A stretch of DNA of 7,516 nucleotides from JACDHG01 sp963815295 (GTDB lineage Bacteria; Actinomycetota; Actinomycetes; Propionibacteriales; Nocardioidaceae), in contig CAWFFZ010000010.1 of the NCBI GenBank assembly GCA_963815295.1, positions 1 through 7,516 of the forward strand. Reading direction: 5' to 3'. The notes beneath the pieces are model-generated. The model saw only the letters and a list, made by a program, of their open reading frames with translations. It ran no database searches and was not told the origin of the DNA. The translations under genes were made by a program, and so were the position numbers. Numbering within the stretch: the stretch's first letter is position 1; each line of letters begins with the position of its first letter. Below, one piece after another: positions 7,257 to 7,516 of this stretch.

Positions 7257-7516
7257 CTATATCACGCTGATGAACGGCCGGCGCCTCCCGGCGGAGCCAC
7301 TGATCTGTTGTCGTGACGGGAAGCCATAGTTGCGACCGCTCGCCAGGTGACACCAGCAGGAATCGCCGGCGCCCTGGCGGAGCGACCGCCGCCTCTGCAT
7401 GGCGCGAACCCGGACCAGCCAGTCGTCACGTCGGGCCGGCATCGAGCAAGTCGCGTGATTCGGCGCAGCAGTCCGCGCCAAGGCGAGTACAGAGCTGAGG
7501 CTTGCATGTGACGCAG
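7257..7516 (-). CDS. 3' end of an unrecognised gene running in from the right edge
   Basis: The minus strand just upstream of the glycosyltransferase seems coding but is broken. One frame contains LRRITRLARCRPD, a second DDWLVRVRAMQRRRSLRQG, and a third RRFLLVSPGERSQLWLPVTT followed by TDQWLRREAPAVHQRDIDIV. The third has the most protein-like character. The stop could be the TAG at 7257-7259 after another frame change. I do not recognise a family. Position and strand suggest it belongs to the same polysaccharide operon. Only the last 80 or so residues are in the window. Confidence 0.3.
   Translation of the reverse strand, partial: ASHASLSSVLALARTAAPNHATCSMPARRDDWLVRVRAMQRRRSLRQGAGDSCWCHLASGRNYGFPSRQQISGSAGRRRPFISVI

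Noticed and set aside
1..7516. Mobile element, CRISPR array, tRNA, phage or defence-gene signals
   Set aside because: No transposase motifs, terminal inverted repeats, spaced direct repeats, tRNA-like folds or defence domains could be identified.

Overview
The window comes from a high-GC, actinobacterium-like chromosome. The base composition, the GTG starts, and the styles of the CysA, Rrf2 and TarS-like proteins point that way, and Nocardioidaceae or another Propionibacteriales/Micrococcales lineage would fit. I cannot fix the genus. Almost every gene can be recognised, but most are split over two or three reading frames by one-base gains or losses, so family assignments come from stitching frames together.

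Left part (24-1909, minus strand): the end of a sulfate/thiosulfate ABC importer operon, read right to left as a short cysT 3' remnant, then cysW, then cysA. cysW and cysA overlap by ATGA. Centre-left (about 1906-2122, plus strand): the C-terminal third of an Rrf2-family regulator. Its 5' end abuts the 5'-truncated cysT at about 1903-1912. Two genes that should diverge from a shared promoter region are therefore fused head to head with that region missing. This is either a real deletion or an assembly join.

Centre (2250-4329, plus strand): an OatA-like membrane O-acyltransferase with a C-terminal SGNH domain, about 692 residues, with one frame break near 2745. It converges on a minus-strand pair: a polysaccharide pyruvyl transferase (4401-5195) and, upstream of it, a large TarS-like GT2 glycosyltransferase with C-terminal beta-sandwich domains (about 5311-7217). 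A further minus-strand gene enters from the right edge (7257-7516) and is not recognised.

The right two thirds reads as a cell-wall glycopolymer decoration locus, with glycosyl transfer to the polymer, pyruvate ketal addition and O-acylation. The left third is sulfate import plus what may have been its regulator. No mobile element, CRISPR array, tRNA or rRNA was seen. The most notable observations are the cysT/rrf2 head-to-head junction, the three-enzyme decoration set, and the very uneven density of frame breaks.
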